From NCBI RefSeq assembly GCF_041929235.1, contig NZ_JBHFNP010000040.1:1-64000 (forward strand): a stretch of 64,000 bases of DNA. The letters run 5' to 3'. The translations under genes and the position numbers were made by a program. The notes beneath the pieces are model-generated. The model made no database searches. It was not told the DNA's origin and saw only the letters and a list, made by a program, of their open reading frames with translations. The stretch is from Microseira sp041929235 (lineage in GTDB: Bacteria > Cyanobacteriota > Cyanobacteriia > Cyanobacteriales > Aerosakkonemataceae). Numbering within the stretch: the first letter of the stretch is position 1; every line of letters starts with the position of its first letter. Shown here one piece after another: positions 1-8,382 of this stretch.

Positions 1-88
1 TGTTCACGTCCTCATCCACCCCATCGCTTTTAACGGCTACGCCATTAATTCTCTCACGGGTGGAATCGTCCGTTCACACGCCTCTCAT

Positions 89-120
89 CCCACACCAACC
101 TTATCAGGTATGGTGTGGGG
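89..120. repeat. Hairpin resembling the end of an IS605/IS607-type element
   Basis: The arms CCCACACCA and TGGTGTGGG form a stem, followed by GATTCCC. A nearly identical hairpin lies at 34892-34920, next to an intact IS607-type element. I infer a relic transposon end; the rest of such an element would lie to the left of the window or is lost. Confidence 0.45.
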
Positions 121-219
121 ATTCCCGGCTGTCTAGCTAAAAAATGTCAGAAAGCCAGCATCAAGTTTCCGAGGCTTCCTGCTGACTTCTGGCTCCCCAA
201 AAATAAGCAGAATATCCCT

Positions 220-429
220 ATGGTAAACCTTGTCGGCGATGCGAACATACATCGTCCTTGGATACTGGTGCAAATTTTACCGAATTTGAAAACGCACATT
301 CTGGCGCGTTTCTGCAACCGCCAAGATGCCGATGACCATCTCAGAGTGTTGCGGCGGTTTGTGCCAAAGGCAGTATTCGCAATTGTCTTTGAGCCGCCTA
401 TCAAGCAAGAATTAGAGGAGCGAGGCTGA
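220..429 (+). CDS. Small conserved-looking cyanobacterial protein, function unknown
   Basis: This 69-residue reading frame starts at ATG 220 with MVNLVGDANIHRPW and has the composition of a real protein, with the motif LARFCNRQDADDHLRVLRR followed by a hydrophobic strand ending FAIVFEPP. It resembles short hypothetical proteins that I associate with cyanobacteria, but I cannot name a family. The open frame continues upstream to 115, where the residues look like non-coding read-through. It overlaps nothing on its own strand; a kinase-like fragment lies just beyond it on the other strand. It could be a fragment of a longer protein. Confidence 0.4.
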   Translation: MVNLVGDANIHRPWILVQILPNLKTHILARFCNRQDADDHLRVLRRFVPKAVFAIVFEPPIKQELEERG

Positions 430-431
430 TA

Positions 432-560
432 TGATATTGCGAGCGCAACTTTTTGGCGGATGCGATCGCCAATCACCTCATCCGCCAGAAACATAGCCCC
501 AAATGCTCCTGCACCCAACAGTTTTTTGAGGCGATACTTGGGGGTAAATGAACATTCGCC
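432..560 (-). pseudogene. Fragment of a serine/threonine protein kinase N-lobe
   Basis: About 43 residues match the beginning of a Hanks-type kinase domain: YRLKKLLGAGAFGAMFLADE is a typical glycine-rich ATP loop, and KVALAI is where the catalytic VAxK lysine should be, with Ala-Ile in place of the expected lysine. Downstream of this the reading frame stops looking like a kinase, and no kinase C-lobe is present in the neighbourhood. The fragment lies between the small plus-strand gene and the PEP-CTERM gene. It is a truncated, non-functional remnant, probably left by a deletion or element insertion. Confidence 0.5.
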
Positions 561-579
561 AGAAGTGATTTGGCTTGAT

Positions 580-1305
580 TTAAAGCCTAACTTGCTGTTT
601 GGTTTTGGACTGCACAAAAGTGCGACTGAAGGTAGCCGCCAAGCCGATTGTTGCCAAGGCACCGATGCCAAACAGTGGAGAAGGTTCGGGAACGCTATAG
701 ATACAATCAGATGCTACTTTAGTGGTAAATTGGTCAAACGTATACTTAACTCTTGGGTCGCGTGAATCTTTAAATAACACGTAGGTTTGTTGACCGCCAC
801 CGGGGTAACATGCATTGGGAGCAGCAGGAGGAGCAGGTTGGGGACCCGCAACACCTTGATAAATAACTGTGTCTAGGGGTAACTCAGAAAGATCTACGAA
901 TTGTCTCGAATCTGCATTATTACCGAATTGTTTATCCAGCGCCAAAAACCTGACAGCATCCAAATTAATGTCGTATTTATCAGTTGTCAGATACGAACCT
1001 TTATTGATGCTTGGTACTCCCGGAACTGGAGCCGTAAAATAGCGATAAAACGTCAAAGATTCCCCAGCATTGCTTAACTCCTGAAGCGTTCTGGGTACGC
1101 ATTGATCGTTCAGGAATGATGATATAACATTATTACGAATCCCAACTGTAGGGAATTGCTCTGGATTTGCACCTACAGAAGGTAATACATCACCACAGGG
1201 AACCAGAGTGGCTGCTATTGCTTTGGCTCCAGTAGCGACAATTAAAAAGGGAGAAAGACCGATAACGGCTACTCCACACAACCAAAAAGTACGCTGTCCC
1301 ACCAC
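580..1305 (-). CDS. PEP-CTERM sorted exported protein, function unknown
   Basis: The 241-residue protein begins with a basic/hydrophobic signal peptide (about residues 1-32, ending near AKAIAA) and ends with a PEP-CTERM type signal: VPEPSPLFGIGALATIGLAA followed by a positively charged tail. PEP-CTERM proteins are exported and processed by an exosortase, and are often linked to extracellular polysaccharide. The middle part contains four cysteines that could pair after export and no domain that I recognise. The gene stands alone and is followed on the same strand by the kinase fragment. A second PEP-CTERM protein lies at 15314-16807. The sorting class is firm, the role unknown. Confidence 0.8.
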   Translation of the reverse strand: MVGQRTFWLCGVAVIGLSPFLIVATGAKAIAATLVPCGDVLPSVGANPEQFPTVGIRNNVISSFLNDQCVPRTLQELSNAGESLTFYRYFTAPVPGVPSINKGSYLTTDKYDINLDAVRFLALDKQFGNNADSRQFVDLSELPLDTVIYQGVAGPQPAPPAAPNACYPGGGQQTYVLFKDSRDPRVKYTFDQFTTKVASDCIYSVPEPSPLFGIGALATIGLAATFSRTFVQSKTKQQVRL

Positions 1306-1679
1306 GATAATTTTTACCTAACTTGTGTTGGAATAAATTATATTCAGATCTTCCTATACCGTCAATAAAATTTTCAGGACTGAGGCAAAGAAACTAAGGG
1401 CGAGCTGAAAAATCGTTGGGTTGGAAGAGATAGACGGTCTCACCTTTGTTTCTTTTCTCTTCTTGCGTAAGTCCCGTTCTCGTTAAACCCGCCTTAAAGT
1501 TTGCCTTACCGATGCTACCGGACTTGATATCAGCAATTAGCGAATCAATTCAAAGGTCTGCTGACAGCTCGTGGTTCGCTTCTTTGCACAGGCAATCTTG
1601 AATCTACTACGCTCTGACTCTGAGAGAAAAACTCTGAAATTTACCTTCTTCTCGTCTTCTGACACAACCCCTAAACAAC
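1306..1679. other. Gene-poor stretch with a dispersed-repeat motif
   Basis: No convincing gene is seen. The minus strand at 1394-1550 has a short open frame ending in FQPNDFSARP, but it includes the motif ACCGATGCTACCGGACTTG (1508-1526) which recurs, partly inverted, at 10444-10468 and 10532-10555, so I read this as repeat-derived sequence or a relic. The motif GCGTAAGTCC near 1465 belongs to another dispersed repeat family of the window. Confidence 0.4.
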
Positions 1680-3452
1680 CTAAAAACTTTTGGCTGTTAT
1701 CAGTAGTTGCTCTTCCAGATAAATCCGATACAATTCACATCGGAGCTTGGCTTGATTATTTTCCACCTTGATTAACCCTAGACTCTCTAATTTATAAGAA
1801 ATTGCCGAGTCTAATTTGGCATCTTCTGGTTCATTTAACAATCGCTTGATCGCGCCCATCACCAGGGGAGTGCGATGCAAAATCATCCAAATATTTCGCA
1901 AATATTCCCGATAAACTTGCATTTGAGTCGGGGCAGATTGTAAGAGTTGATTCAGAGTAATTTCTCCCCGACTGAGATAGTATAAGGCCAGCCGCACTAA
2001 ATAGGGATGTCCCCCTACCATAGCCATTAATTTTTCCGCATTTTGATTCGATTGCCAATTGAGTTCATAGCGGTCAGCTAAGGTTTGGATCTGTTCTAGA
2101 TTAAACTCGGGCAATTCGAGTACTAATCCGATATTAAACGGAGATTGATTTCTGGGTAAATCCAGATAAATTTCCGGGTATTTAACCATGACAATGCGGA
2201 GTTTTTCAAAAGCTTCATTTGTCTGGGCATGTTCGTGCCAAGAGCGCAGTAGTGGCAAAAATTCTTGAGCGATTTTAGCATAGTCAAACAGCCGATCCAA
2301 TTCATTTAAGGCTAACACCAAAGGCGTGCTGATTTCCTCTAGTATGTATGCCTCAAAATACATGGTACAGCTAACTTTACTGCCGATTTCAACATCCCAA
2401 TAATCATCTAATCGAGCCGGGAGTTTCAGTTGTAGGCTGACATTGGCACAAAACCAGCGCAGAAATTTATCGATCCTCTCAAAAATGCTTTCATCTGCCT
2501 GCATAAAATCGATCCTTGCCGTGGTGTAGCCTTGGGCTTTACCATAGGAAAGGAGTTGATTGAGCAGAGAACTTTTCCCCATTTTTGGGGGCGATTTGAT
2601 GCAGATGACGCTGCCTGGAAAGCTGATTTCGCTGTAAGCCAATTCTTCAATCGGAGGGCGTTCGATATAAAAGGGGGAATTGGGCGCTTCTGGTCGATGG
2701 GGGAATTCTAAAGATTTTATACTCAGCCGCTCTTTGTCAGGTATCTCTCGCTTCCCCGCAATTGAGCCATTCTGGGGGGGAGTCTTAAGTCGATAGCCAG
2801 TGCCATAAATAGTTTCGATCGGATCAAATTCCATTCCCGCTAGTTTCAGCTTCTGCCGCAAGTCTTTAATTAAGTTGGTGACCGCTGCCAGACTGGGGGA
2901 CTCACCGATTGACCACAGGTGTTCGATAATCGTACTGCGCCGGAAAAGCTTTTGCGGGTGCAGCAGAAACAGCTCTAGTAACTGGTATTCTTTGGGCGAC
3001 AGGGAAAGGGGACGTTCTCGGTAGGTGACTTGTGTGGCGGTGGTGGAAAGACGCAAATCTCCCCAAGTTAGCACTGAAGGGGCGATTTCAGCTTTTCTGC
3101 GGCCCAATAAAACCTGCATTCGCTCTATTAATCGTGGCGGGTCTAAAGGCTGCATGATATAGTCATCCGCTCCCGCCTCTAATGCCGCGATCAGATTCTG
3201 CTTTGCCTCAAGGGAAGCTAGCAAGAGGATGGGAGTTTGCTTGTCTTGGGCACGCAATTGCCGGCAGAGGGCAATTCCATCCAGTTTGGCATCGGATAAG
3301 TCGAGCAGGATCAGGTCGTAGTGCAACGAAGTGGCTAAGTTTAAGCCTGTTTCACCGTCTGCTGCCACCTCCACGGTGTAATCCTTGCCACTCAGGGCTT
3401 TGGCGATTGTGGTCGTTGTTGTGGAGTTTTTTTCTACAACCAGAACTTTCAT
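1680..3452 (-). CDS. OmpR/PhoB-type response regulator fused to an AAA-like ATPase
   Basis: Three parts are visible in 590 residues. Residues 1-115 form a receiver domain with the phosphoacceptor Asp51 (LLDLSDA). Residues about 127-225 form an OmpR/PhoB winged-helix domain ending YGTGYRLK. Residues about 262-585 match the cyanobacterial AAA-like (STAND-type) ATPase family, with a P-loop SPPKMGKSS at 287-295 and a Walker B-like stretch LVLALNELDRLF. The receiver is unusual: the acidic pair after the first strand is reduced to a single Glu7, and the conserved lysine before proline is Gln101 (IMQPLDP), so classical phospho-switching may be altered. The protein is likely a DNA-binding regulator with an ATP-dependent signalling or protein-interaction module. 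A cluster of 11-bp spaced CTTAT repeats immediately upstream suggests autoregulation. Confidence 0.85.
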   Translation of the reverse strand: MKVLVVEKNSTTTTTIAKALSGKDYTVEVAADGETGLNLATSLHYDLILLDLSDAKLDGIALCRQLRAQDKQTPILLLASLEAKQNLIAALEAGADDYIMQPLDPPRLIERMQVLLGRRKAEIAPSVLTWGDLRLSTTATQVTYRERPLSLSPKEYQLLELFLLHPQKLFRRSTIIEHLWSIGESPSLAAVTNLIKDLRQKLKLAGMEFDPIETIYGTGYRLKTPPQNGSIAGKREIPDKERLSIKSLEFPHRPEAPNSPFYIERPPIEELAYSEISFPGSVICIKSPPKMGKSSLLNQLLSYGKAQGYTTARIDFMQADESIFERIDKFLRWFCANVSLQLKLPARLDDYWDVEIGSKVSCTMYFEAYILEEISTPLVLALNELDRLFDYAKIAQEFLPLLRSWHEHAQTNEAFEKLRIVMVKYPEIYLDLPRNQSPFNIGLVLELPEFNLEQIQTLADRYELNWQSNQNAEKLMAMVGGHPYLVRLALYYLSRGEITLNQLLQSAPTQMQVYREYLRNIWMILHRTPLVMGAIKRLLNEPEDAKLDSAISYKLESLGLIKVENNQAKLRCELYRIYLEEQLLITAKSF

Positions 3453-3482
3453 GGCAGATTGCGGTCAGGAGAGAATAACATC

Positions 3483-3584
3483 CTTATTATTACTTAATTC
3501 TTATGACATTCTTATTATTTGCTTATTTTTTGCCTAAAACCCTCTCATTTCCTTATTATTTTCTTATTTTTATCTTTAAATAAA
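3483..3584. promoter_or_regulatory. 11-bp spaced CTTAT direct repeats, putative winged-helix regulator sites
   Basis: CTTAT occurs at 3500, 3511 and 3522, and again at 3552 and 3563 with CTTTA at 3574; additional copies lie at 3483 and 3493 (CTTAA). The 11-bp period is that of tandem half-sites bound by OmpR/PhoB-family regulators, including cyanobacterial Pho boxes. ATAAG, the complement, occurs at 3611 and 3641. The repeats lie between the regulator gene (minus strand) and egtD (plus strand). Binding is inferred, the spacing is seen. Confidence 0.45.
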
Positions 3585-3807
3585 TTTGTACATCAATAAA
3601 TAACTAAAAAATAAGAAATAAATCAGAAATGTCAGGAATTATAAGAATAGTATCAATAGAGATGTTAAAGAATTATTAATCCATCGCCTTGAGCGTGGGA
3701 ATGTGTTGGAAACGTGATATTTTAATTTGGAACAGGTTTGGCACCCATCTTGGGGGATCAAATATACCCGGGTTTTCCGATAGCGGAAAAGGAAAAAGAC
3801 TCAAAAA

Positions 3808-4782
3808 ATGCTCAGCAAATCTTTAACAATCGTTAATCAGCGCTATCAAGCTATAAAGAAGGATGGGGAAGATGTCATTCAAGGATTAACTCAAACTTCA
3901 AAGAGTTTACCCCCCAAGTATTTTTATGACGCTCGCGGCTCGGAATTATTTGAACAAATCTGCGATCTACCAGAATATTACCCGACGCGAACAGAAGCAT
4001 GGATTTTGAGTCAATATGCCGATGAAATTGCTCAGATAACAGGCGGTTGTGAACTGGTAGAATTAGGCAGTGGCAGTTCCACCAAGACTCGCATTTTGTT
4101 AGACGCTTACCAAAAAAATGCAGGTGACTGTAGATACGTACCGATTGATGTCAGTGGGGGAATGCTCGCAACCACTGTGAGACAGTTACAACAAACATAT
4201 CCTGATTTCTCGATTGCCGGATTACAAGGAACTTACGAAGCAGCTTTGGAACACCTGAAATTCACCGATTGGTCATCGCGGATGATTTGTTTTATGGGCA
4301 GTTCCTTCGGAAATTTTACAAGTCAAGAATCTGACGGTTTTTTGAGCAAAATTGCTCGGGCTTTAAAATCAGGGGATTACTTTTTGCTGGGCGTAGATTT
4401 ACAAAAACCCAAGGAAATTTTGTTACCAGCTTATAACGACAGTCAGGGAGTAACGGCTGATTTTAATTTGAATATGCTCTCCCATTTGAATTGGCGGTTT
4501 CAAGGAGATTTTGACATCAAATTATTCAAGCATGAAGCGATTTATCAAGCAGTAAATGGTCAAATTGAAATGTATCTGCATTGCCAAAAGAGTCATTGGG
4601 TATCCCTAGAACTGCTAGATTTACAAGTGTTCTTTGAAGTAGGGGAAAGCATTCTCACCGAAGTTTCTAGGAAGTTTGATTTAGGAATTATGCAAAAACA
4701 ACTGGAGGCGCAAGGGTTAAAGACAGTAAAAATTTGGACAGATCCACAGAAGTGGTTTGGCTTAATTCTTTGCCAAGCTTAA
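3808..4782 (+). CDS. egtD: L-histidine N-alpha-methyltransferase (ergothioneine biosynthesis)
   Basis: The enzyme adds three methyl groups from S-adenosylmethionine to histidine to give hercynine, the first step to ergothioneine. The 324-residue length fits EgtD. Visible signatures are the N-terminal segment KYFYDARGSELFEQI, the tyrosines at YYPTRTEAW (about residues 57-65), the SAM-binding ELGSGSSTKTRILLDA (85-100), FMGSSFGNF and the C-terminal FEVGESILTEVSRKF. An OvoA-type sulfoxide synthase follows 1.3 kb downstream, separated by an MscS-like channel gene, as expected for a two-gene cyanobacterial ergothioneine pathway. The start at ATG 3808 gives the normal family N-terminus. A 65-bp hairpin element follows the stop codon. 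Confidence 0.92.
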   Translation: MLSKSLTIVNQRYQAIKKDGEDVIQGLTQTSKSLPPKYFYDARGSELFEQICDLPEYYPTRTEAWILSQYADEIAQITGGCELVELGSGSSTKTRILLDAYQKNAGDCRYVPIDVSGGMLATTVRQLQQTYPDFSIAGLQGTYEAALEHLKFTDWSSRMICFMGSSFGNFTSQESDGFLSKIARALKSGDYFLLGVDLQKPKEILLPAYNDSQGVTADFNLNMLSHLNWRFQGDFDIKLFKHEAIYQAVNGQIEMYLHCQKSHWVSLELLDLQVFFEVGESILTEVSRKFDLGIMQKQLEAQGLKTVKIWTDPQKWFGLILCQA

Positions 4783-4807
4783 GTTGCAATCACCTCTCAA
4801 TAAGCCT

Positions 4808-4872
4808 AGGGTGGGCGCTGCCAAAAACATAAAATAAGGTTGTGAACGAACTATGAAAGCAGTGCCCACCCT
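4808..4872. repeat. Hairpin element with 14-bp inverted ends
   Basis: AGGGTGGGCGCTGC at 4808-4821 is complementary, with one mismatch, to GCAGTGCCCACCCT at 4859-4872. The 37-base loop is AT-rich. It lies between egtD and the channel gene and could be a small non-autonomous element or work as a transcription terminator. Confidence 0.5.
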
Positions 4873-4927
4873 AAAACCAATAGTTTATTTGTTAATGGCA
4901 AAACATCAACTACCCCCGCTCTAAGCT

Positions 4928-6046
4928 ATGGAAGCAATTTGGAACACGCTGCAAAATCTGGATTACTCCGGCATACCCATTGGTAAAATTGCTGCTGCGA
5001 TCATCGTCCTGACCCTGACACAGACGTTGAGACGATTTGTTGTTACAGCGATCGTTAAAACGATTGAGCGCTTTACTAGGAAAACCAAGACCAACCTCGA
5101 CGATGAGTTAATTGCGATTCTCAAGCCGTCCTTAAGTTGGTTGATTCTGATTGGTGGACTGTGGCTGGTCAAGGAAATTCTGGCACAGGAATTAGGTTCT
5201 CAATTGAGCGAAACAATAGGCAGGACGCTCAATTTGATAGTCGTTTTCATAGTTGCATATGTTGTTTATCGAACCTCTTCCATCTTGGGTCAGATAATTG
5301 CTAAACTGCTGCTAAATACTGAGACTGAGCTGGATGAATTGCTCAGACCTTTGTTGCCGAAGATTTTTCAATCGGCAGCCGTTGTCGTCATCACTATTAA
5401 GGTATGTGAAATCTTTTTAGGACAATCAGCAGCAGCACTGGTTGGTCTATTAGGTGGTGCTGGTATTACTTTTGGTTTGCTGTTGAAGGATATTGTCTAT
5501 GACTGGTTTTGTACAATTATTATCTACTCGGATCATCTCTATAGAGAAGGGGACTGGGTTTCAGTCTCAGGATTGCAAGGTTTTGTGCAGATAGTCAAGA
5601 TTGGATTTAGAACCACAACCCTGCATGTCTATCAGTGGGGTTCTATTGTGAAAATGCCCAACTCTAAAATGATTACTGGAATCGTAGAAAATTGGTCACA
5701 AAATCCAGGTGAGGAATTAAAGTGGGGCATTAGTTTAACTCTCAAGATTGATAATATTTCAGCCAAGCAAACCGCCAGAATATGCGATGCTATTAGAGAA
5801 ATGCCGTCATCTATTCAGGGCTTATCCAAAGAGATAATCGTGAGGTTTAGCAAGATTGAAAATAATGCACGGGTCATTAACATCGTTGCGGTTGTTAATG
5901 ATGAAAATCTCTATTTTGATGCAGAGAAAAACTTAAATATAGCCATCTTAGAACTTTTAGAGCAAGAGAGCATCGATTTCCTGTATGTGGATCTGCGAAC
6001 CGATCCGGAAAAATACAAACAGAGTCAAAAAGCAGCGAATAATTGA
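4928..6046 (+). CDS. Small-conductance mechanosensitive channel family protein (MscS)
   Basis: The 372-residue protein has hydrophobic segments near residues 15-35, 65-85, 95-120 and 140-190. The last contains the glycine/alanine-rich pore helix pattern AAALVGLLGGAGITFGLLLKD characteristic of MscS, here followed by DIVYDWFCTIIIY and the cytoplasmic beta domain (EGDWVSVSGLQGFVQ, then PNSKM). Such channels open on membrane tension and release solutes. It is 54 bp upstream of the sulfoxide synthase gene and on the same strand, so co-transcription is possible; a link to ergothioneine export is speculative. Confidence 0.85.
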   Translation: MEAIWNTLQNLDYSGIPIGKIAAAIIVLTLTQTLRRFVVTAIVKTIERFTRKTKTNLDDELIAILKPSLSWLILIGGLWLVKEILAQELGSQLSETIGRTLNLIVVFIVAYVVYRTSSILGQIIAKLLLNTETELDELLRPLLPKIFQSAAVVVITIKVCEIFLGQSAAALVGLLGGAGITFGLLLKDIVYDWFCTIIIYSDHLYREGDWVSVSGLQGFVQIVKIGFRTTTLHVYQWGSIVKMPNSKMITGIVENWSQNPGEELKWGISLTLKIDNISAKQTARICDAIREMPSSIQGLSKEIIVRFSKIENNARVINIVAVVNDENLYFDAEKNLNIAILELLEQESIDFLYVDLRTDPEKYKQSQKAANN

Positions 6047-6100
6047 AGAGAAAATATTTTTGGATTCAGTCTAGAACACCAATTCTGTTTCAGTTAGACC

Positions 6101-7444
6101 ATGAAAACTATCCAAGCTTATCCGCCACAACTTGATAATTGCGATCGCCAAACAATCCTCGATTACTTTGAGGATGCTTGGCGACTCGAAGACATGCTAA
6201 TGAAAAGTTTAGTCGGGTCAGACACATTCTATATCAATCCCGACGCCTTGAGAAATCCTTTGATTTTTTATCTGGGACATTCGGCGGTTTTCTACATCAA
6301 TAAATTAATTCGGGTTGGATTATTAGAAAAACGCCTCAATCCAGAATATGAAATTCTGTTTGAAATTGGGGTAGATCCGGAAAAGTCTGAAGAATTGAAT
6401 CAGGCGATCGCTCATTTGAATTGGCCACAAGTAGCAGAGGTTTGGGAGTATCGAGAACAAGCATATTCCGTAATTTATTCATTGATTAAAACAACCCCAA
6501 TTACTCTACCCATTCATCCCCATCATCCCCTATGGGCGTTAATGATGGGAATTGAACACCAGCGCATTCATGTGGAAACTTCTTCCATGTTATTTCGCCA
6601 ATTACCAATTGAGAGAGTGAAACGTCCCTCAAACTGGAAATATGCCTCTTTTAATAGTTACACTCCTCAGAATGAAATGGTGGAAGTTGCTGGTGGGGTT
6701 GCAAAAATTGGCAAAGCCTATAACGATCCAACTTATGGTTGGGATATTGATTATGGCTCGCGCAATGTTGAAGTTGCACCGTTTCTCGCCAGTAAATATA
6801 TGATTACCAATGGCGAGTTTCTCGATTTTGTCAAGACTGGTGGCTACGACAATCCAGATTATTGGGATGCAGAATCTTGGGGTTGGAAAAATCAACACAA
6901 TATCAAACATCCCAAGTTTTGGATACGGTCAAATGGTAGCTACAAATATCGCGCCATGTTTGATGAAATGGATTTACCTTTAGATTGGCCTGTAGAAGTC
7001 AATCATTATGAAGCAATGGCTTACTGTCGCGCTCAAGGTAAGGAAACTCGGTTAATGAGTGAAGCCGAGTATAATGTAGCAACTTACGGTAATGGTTTGG
7101 TAGAAGATGTAGACAATTACAATCTCAATTTAAAATTCGGTTCTCCCACTCCGGTGGGAATGTTAGAAAATGCAAAAAGTGAATCTGGATTGTAGGATTT
7201 GCGGGGGAATGTTTGGGAATGGTTGAGCGATAATTTAAACCCACTGTCAGGATATCAACCTCATTTTCTTTATGAAGACAACTCGGCAATCTTTTTTGAT
7301 ACCAAACATCATATAATGTTAGGGGGATGTTGGATAACTAATGGCACGGAAGCTTTAAAATATTACCGCAACTGGTTCCGTCCCAACTTTTATCAGCACG
7401 CTGGTTTTCGGATTGTTCAAGACCAGAAATTACCCACCGTGTAG
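6101..7444 (+). pseudogene. OvoA-type sulfoxide synthase (EgtB role), interrupted by an in-frame TAG
   Basis: Reading through one TAG at 7193-7195 gives about 447 residues. The N-terminal DinB-like part shows the iron ligands of sulfoxide synthases: His60 in FYLGHSAVFYINK and the HX3HXE motif His153, His157, Glu159 (IEHQRIHVE). The C-terminal FGE-sulfatase-like part runs from MVEVAGGVAKIGK to HAGFRIV. The wording of the motifs is that of OvoA (5-histidylcysteine sulfoxide synthase) rather than mycobacterial EgtB, but the OvoA methyltransferase domain is absent. Recruitment of an OvoA-like enzyme for ergothioneine synthesis is known in some cyanobacteria and fits egtD upstream. The stop lies in ESGL-stop-DLRGNVWEW, where relatives have Tyr (GLYD), so one base change from TAT or TAC explains it. 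It could be a dead gene, a sequencing error or a read-through site. Confidence 0.8.
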
Positions 7445-7479
7445 ACGGATGGGGAAGCCCAGGAAATTAATGGAATACT
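7343..7479. repeat. Direct repeat copy 1: 3' end of the sulfoxide synthase gene
   Basis: This 137-bp stretch, covering the last about 30 codons and the following 37 bases, recurs almost unchanged at 8117-8253 (offset 774 bp). The two copies flank the phytochelatin-synthase-like pseudogene. A third, much more diverged copy begins at 8284. Confidence 0.85.
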
Positions 7480-7540
7480 GGTTGACATCCTTCTAAAGAA
7501 GGTTAAACAGAACGCTTGAATTGAAAGTAGGAGATAAATC

Positions 7541-8104
7541 ATGAAAGATTTTGACAATATTCAGATGACAAAATTTTAACAACCGATTCGTTGTTGTAAC
7601 GTCACAGCGCTAGCCTATGGGATGACTGCCTTAGGGTTTTCGACAACGGTTGATGAGATTTTCTATGTAACGAAGCTACCCATTGCTTCGGTTTTAGATG
7701 ATGGCATGACATTGGCTGAGACATACGATACCTGTGTGAAATATGTCCAGAATGCCAACTTACCACTCACTGTCAGTGTGGAATATTTTGACAATCCATC
7801 AATGACGATGGAGAAGTTTGTGGAATCTGTGGAAAAAGCGGTTTCAGATACAAGTGACATCCACATTTTAAACTTCAATACCAAAATTGCTCACAATAAC
7901 CCCAATCTAGAAGGAGGACACTTCTCGCTTTTAGCAGACTATAACTCTAGTTCTCAGGAAGTGACGATTGCAGATACAAATCCTAAGCGATACACTCGCT
8001 TCTGGAAGTGCGCTATAGATCGGATGTATAAAGCCTGTGTCGATAAAGATTCTGCCTGCGATCGCTCTCGTGGAATGATTGTTTTGCGAAAGAATAACAA
8101 CTAA
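7541..8104 (+). pseudogene. Phytochelatin-synthase-like cysteine peptidase (C83 family), with an early in-frame TAA
   Basis: A good ribosome site (GTAGGAG, about 7528-7534) precedes ATG 7541. The frame reads 12 codons, meets TAA at 7577-7579, and continues in the same frame to 8104. After the stop come RCCNVTALAYGMTALG, which aligns with the catalytic-cysteine helix of phytochelatin synthases, EGGHFSLLADY with the catalytic His, IADTNP at the Asp position, and DRSRGMIVL near the end. Family members use glutathione, either making phytochelatins or only hydrolysing it; the short form without a C-terminal domain is common in cyanobacteria. An internal start at ATG 7622 would miss the catalytic cysteine. 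A decayed second copy lies at 10563-11217. Confidence 0.65.
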
Positions 8105-8116
8105 AACTCTTCAGTT

Positions 8117-8253
8117 GGGACAGAAGCTTTAAAATATTACCGCAATTGGTTTCGTCCCAATTTTTATCAGCACGCTGGTTTTCGGATTGTTCAAGACCAG
8201 AAATTACCCACCGTGTAGACGGATGGGGAAGCCCAGGAAATTAATGGAATACT
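8117..8253. repeat. Direct repeat copy 2 of the sulfoxide synthase 3' end
   Basis: Near-identical to 7343-7479, including the stop codon and the sequence after it. It is not joined to any upstream sulfoxide synthase sequence, so it is a duplication footprint and not a gene. Confidence 0.85.
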
Positions 8254-8283
8254 TGATTCGGTGACAAGCCGCTGTATTGCGTA

Positions 8284-8362
8284 GGAGGCACAGAAGCTGT
8301 AAAATATTATCGCAACTGGTTCGGTTCCAATTTTTAACAACACCCTGGTTTTTGGGTAATTT
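8284..8362. repeat. Direct repeat copy 3, diverged remnant of the sulfoxide synthase 3' end
   Basis: GGAGGCACAGAAGCTGTAAA and the following 60 bases match the same gene end (TEAVKYYRNW) with many differences, including a TAA where a Phe-Tyr pair should continue. Being more diverged than copy 2, it may derive from an older duplication or from a paralogue. Confidence 0.6.
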
Positions 8363-8382
8363 AAGATATCAAGGAGTTGACA

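Noticed and set aside
1394..1550. Minus-strand coding fragment ending FQPNDFSARP
   Set aside because: It includes a dispersed repeat motif, has a stop upstream and resembles no family known to me; kept only as a note in the gap entry.
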